This document shows, piece by piece, positions 61,954 through 64,000 of a stretch of DNA of 64,000 nucleotides. The stretch is from positions 372,001 through 436,000 of the forward strand of contig CANNEK010000003.1 in NCBI GenBank assembly GCA_947503625.1. The letters run 5' to 3'. The position numbers were made by a program, and so were the translations under genes. Position 1 is the first letter of the stretch. Each line of letters starts with the position of its first letter. The notes below the pieces were generated by a model. That model was not told where the DNA came from. It saw nothing but the letters and a program-made list of their open reading frames with translations, and made no database searches. The DNA is from an uncultured Kordiimonas sp. GTDB lineage: Bacteria > Pseudomonadota > Alphaproteobacteria > Sphingomonadales > Kordiimonadaceae.

Positions 61954-62787
61954 TTGCTGGAACTATTTGCAGCAGGTGTGATTAACCTGCCTCGTTTTGA
62001 TCCTGTCGCCCTTCAGTTGGGCCCTGTTGCCATTCGCTGGTATTCACTGGGTTACATTGCGGGGCTTGGATTTGTATGGTGGTATATTCGCCGTCTGGCC
62101 GCACAGCCACGAGCTGCCATGACAGCCGCCCACATTGATGACTTTGTCACCTGGGCCATGCTTGCCATTATCATTGGCGGGCGTCTCGGTTACGTACTCT
62201 TCTATAATTTTTCAGCTTATCTGGCAGACCCCGTTGCCATCTTCAGGCTTTGGGATGGGGGCATGTCATTCCATGGCGGGCTGATCGGCGTTATCCTCGC
62301 GGTCATCTGGTATGTGAAGAAAAACAAGCTTGATCTCATGCGCGTAGCAGATGTGCTTGCACTGGTCAGCCCGGTTGGTATCGGGCTTGTGCGCATTACC
62401 AACTTCATTAACGGCGAGCTTTGGGGTCGCGCAACAGACGTACCATGGGCCATGGTTTTCCCGAACGACCCGACCGGCCTGCCGCGCCACCCCAGCCAGC
62501 TTTATGAAGCGCTTGGAGAAGGCCTGTTTTTGTTCGTGATTCTGATGTTTCTCTATCACAAGACACGCCTTGCAAAGGAAGCACCGGGTGTAATCGCAGG
62601 CGTGTTTTTTGCTGGCTACGGTCTTGCCCGGTTCCTCGTTGAATTTGTGCGCCAGCCAGATGCCCACATCGGCATCATGGAGATCGGGCTGACACGCGGA
62701 CAATTGCTTACCATCCCGATGTTCCTGTTTGCTGCGTGGCTTGCCAGTCGCGGCATCAAAACCAAACGGGCCAGCGCCAAAGCATGA
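61954..62787 (+). CDS. lgt: Prolipoprotein diacylglyceryl transferase
   Basis: A 277-aa inner-membrane enzyme with about seven helices that moves diacylglycerol from phosphatidylglycerol to the lipobox Cys of prolipoproteins. The Lgt signature is present: RLGYVLFYN with MSFHGGLIG, GRITNFINGELWGRATDVPW (here as VRITNFINGELWGR) and HPSQLYEALGEGL, including the essential His and Arg. The start is TTG 61954 with a GAGGA Shine-Dalgarno. The stop codon overlaps the next start (ATGA), so midA is translationally coupled. The window encodes at least two predicted lipoprotein substrates. Confidence 0.96.
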   Translation: MLELFAAGVINLPRFDPVALQLGPVAIRWYSLGYIAGLGFVWWYIRRLAAQPRAAMTAAHIDDFVTWAMLAIIIGGRLGYVLFYNFSAYLADPVAIFRLWDGGMSFHGGLIGVILAVIWYVKKNKLDLMRVADVLALVSPVGIGLVRITNFINGELWGRATDVPWAMVFPNDPTGLPRHPSQLYEALGEGLFLFVILMFLYHKTRLAKEAPGVIAGVFFAGYGLARFLVEFVRQPDAHIGIMEIGLTRGQLLTIPMFLFAAWLASRGIKTKRASAKA

Positions 62788-63872
62788 CAGACTTGAAATC
62801 CATTCTGGTTAAACAGATTCAGGCCACCAGCCCCATCACACTTGCCGAGTACATGGCGCAGTGCCTGATGCATCCCACGCATGGCTACTATCAGAAAGAA
62901 CGCGTATTCGGCGCGGGCGGTGATTTCACCACGGCCCCAGAGGTTAGCCAGATGTTCGGTGAAATGATGGGGCTTTGGCTTGCTGACCGCTGGATCAAAA
63001 TGGGCCGTCCCAATCAGGTGAACCTGATAGAACTGGGCCCCGGGCGCGGCACTCTTATGGCGGATATTTTACGTGCCACCAATCCGGTTGAGGATTTTCA
63101 GGACGCCCTTGCGGTTCATTTTGTCGAGACAAGCAAACAACTGCGGCAGCAACAAAAAGAACGCGTGCCCCATGCGCAGTGGCACGACACACTGGCAAGT
63201 GTGCCGGACGGCCCTGCCCTGATCATCGCCAATGAGTTTTTTGACGCATTGCCCATTCATCAGTTTGAAAAACAAAACGGCCAATGGTTTGAACGACTTG
63301 TTTCCGCCGGCACCGGAGACGGCGTTGCCAAACTCGGCCTCGCGTTAGGACCTGCGGGGGTACATCTGTCACTGGTGTCCGACGCAGTCAAAAACGGACC
63401 TGACGGCAGCATAGCCGAGGTGTGCCCGGCAGCACTTTCGGTCATCGGAGACACCGCGCACAGACTGTCCGCACATGGTGGCGCGGCCCTGATCATTGAT
63501 TATGGCTACCGGAAGTCGGCTGCTGGCGACACGTTTCAGGCAGTGAAAAGCCATCAATATGTTGATGCCTTTGAAGAGCCCGGCAGAGCAGACCTGACAG
63601 CCCATGTTGATTTCGACCTGCTAAACAGAGCAGCGCGGGAAAAAGGCCTGAAGGCTTTTGGTCCAACGACACAAGGGCTGTTCCTTATGGCGATTGGCCT
63701 CGGTGCTCGGGCCCAGGTGCTGGCTCAGGCATCAGTCGGTGGTGACGAGGAAGCCCACCAGGCCAAGGTCCTGAATGACCTGAAGCGGCTGACCGCGACT
63801 GACCAGATGGGAACGCTTTTCAAGGTACTGGCCTTGCAACCCCACGATCTGGCCCCACCACCCGGTTTCTAA
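62784..63872 (+). CDS. MidA/NDUFAF7-family SAM-dependent methyltransferase
   Basis: 362 aa, DUF185 family. The N-terminal segment ITLAEYMAQCLMHPTHGYYQ and DFTTAPEVSQMFGEMMGLWL are diagnostic; LIELGPGRGTLMADIL is the SAM-binding motif I, and IIANEFFDALPIHQFEK is motif IV. The mitochondrial homologue NDUFAF7 dimethylates an Arg of complex I during assembly; the bacterial target is unproven. The start overlaps the lgt stop by 4 nt. In many Alphaproteobacteria pgeF follows, but here the next gene is on the other strand. Confidence 0.93.
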   Translation: MTDLKSILVKQIQATSPITLAEYMAQCLMHPTHGYYQKERVFGAGGDFTTAPEVSQMFGEMMGLWLADRWIKMGRPNQVNLIELGPGRGTLMADILRATNPVEDFQDALAVHFVETSKQLRQQQKERVPHAQWHDTLASVPDGPALIIANEFFDALPIHQFEKQNGQWFERLVSAGTGDGVAKLGLALGPAGVHLSLVSDAVKNGPDGSIAEVCPAALSVIGDTAHRLSAHGGAALIIDYGYRKSAAGDTFQAVKSHQYVDAFEEPGRADLTAHVDFDLLNRAAREKGLKAFGPTTQGLFLMAIGLGARAQVLAQASVGGDEEAHQAKVLNDLKRLTATDQMGTLFKVLALQPHDLAPPPGF

Positions 63873-63923
63873 GCAGCCCTCAAGCCAAGCCTTCCTGTCT
63901 TGGTTGAATGAATTTCCCAGCCC

Positions 63924-64000
63924 TTAGTAGCGTTTCACAAATTCGAAGTCACGGTCTGGCCGGTAAGGTCCCAGAGCCGGCTCCAACGCAGCCCCCAACA
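63924..64000 (-). CDS. 3' end of an unidentified gene (partial)
   Basis: A minus-strand reading frame ends at 63924 with TAA and continues past the right edge. The visible C-terminus is LGAALEPALGPYRPDRDFEF then VKRY. I do not recognise it. It converges on midA with about 50 nt between. Confidence 0.4.
   Translation of the reverse strand, partial: LGAALEPALGPYRPDRDFEFVKRY

Overview
The window reads as a chromosomal segment of an alphaproteobacterium, probably aquatic or marine and respiring with ubiquinone. The case rests on gene content and order: a carA/carB - yqeY - dnaG - rpoD neighbourhood, a trxB plus LsrB/VtlR-type LysR pair, lgt followed by a MidA-type methyltransferase, a DUF2336 protein, UbiK, Coq4-like proteins, and membrane-anchored AraC regulators. 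The order within the Alphaproteobacteria cannot be fixed from the sequence alone. No rRNA, tRNA, CRISPR array, prophage or insertion sequence was found. Genes are dense and most have clear Shine-Dalgarno sites.

Layout. 1-10 kb is housekeeping: the rpoD 5' end, dnaG, a LysR regulator with a small divergent protein, yqeY, carA, an outer-membrane barrel gene placed between carA and carB, carB and greA. 10-20 kb holds a PhoD-like phosphatase with an Lrp regulator, a DUF2336-PAS protein, a TraB/GumN protein, a fusion of a fatty-acid hydroxylase/sterol desaturase with a DUF2147 domain, and three tandem paralogous membrane-anchored AraC regulators. 20-32 kb is a detoxification and lipid/quinone block: AhpC-type peroxiredoxin, an alpha/beta-hydrolase lacking its catalytic Ser and His, a VOC protein behind a textbook SoxR box, three TetR regulators next to metabolic genes (a PhyH dioxygenase, a second desaturase, two tandem Coq4 paralogues), an amidohydrolase, a GST and an aldo/keto reductase.

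32-45 kb contains trxB, a wHTH + HEAT-repeat gene pair, lsrB, a HEAT-cyclophilin fusion, a candidate structured RNA with a very C-rich loop and a strong terminator, a DUF885 metallopeptidase-like lipoprotein, an esterase, and a YtrA-type GntR operon with two membrane proteins behind a perfect 2 x 21-bp inverted repeat. 45-64 kb holds two convergent amidohydrolases, a Ca2+/cation antiporter, a beta-lactamase-fold serine hydrolase, proC-ybjN, ubiK, an exported VOC protein, a 1006-residue RTX protein, an orphan MacB/FtsX-type permease behind a 10-bp-phased GTTC/GAAC array, a secreted FG-GAP-repeat protein with a GH99-like C-terminus, lgt, midA and the 3' end of an unidentified gene.

Theme. Several local circuits can be read directly as regulator plus operator: TetR/23-bp palindrome/PhyH; TetR/AACGAACGTTCGTT/desaturase; TetR/shared 20-mer/Coq4 pair; GntR/21-bp inverted repeat/membrane proteins; SoxR box/VOC. 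The most likely undescribed items are the structured RNA at 37990-38117, the GntR-microprotein-membrane protein operon, the desaturase-DUF2147 fusion downstream of three membrane AraC regulators, and the tandem Coq4 pair.
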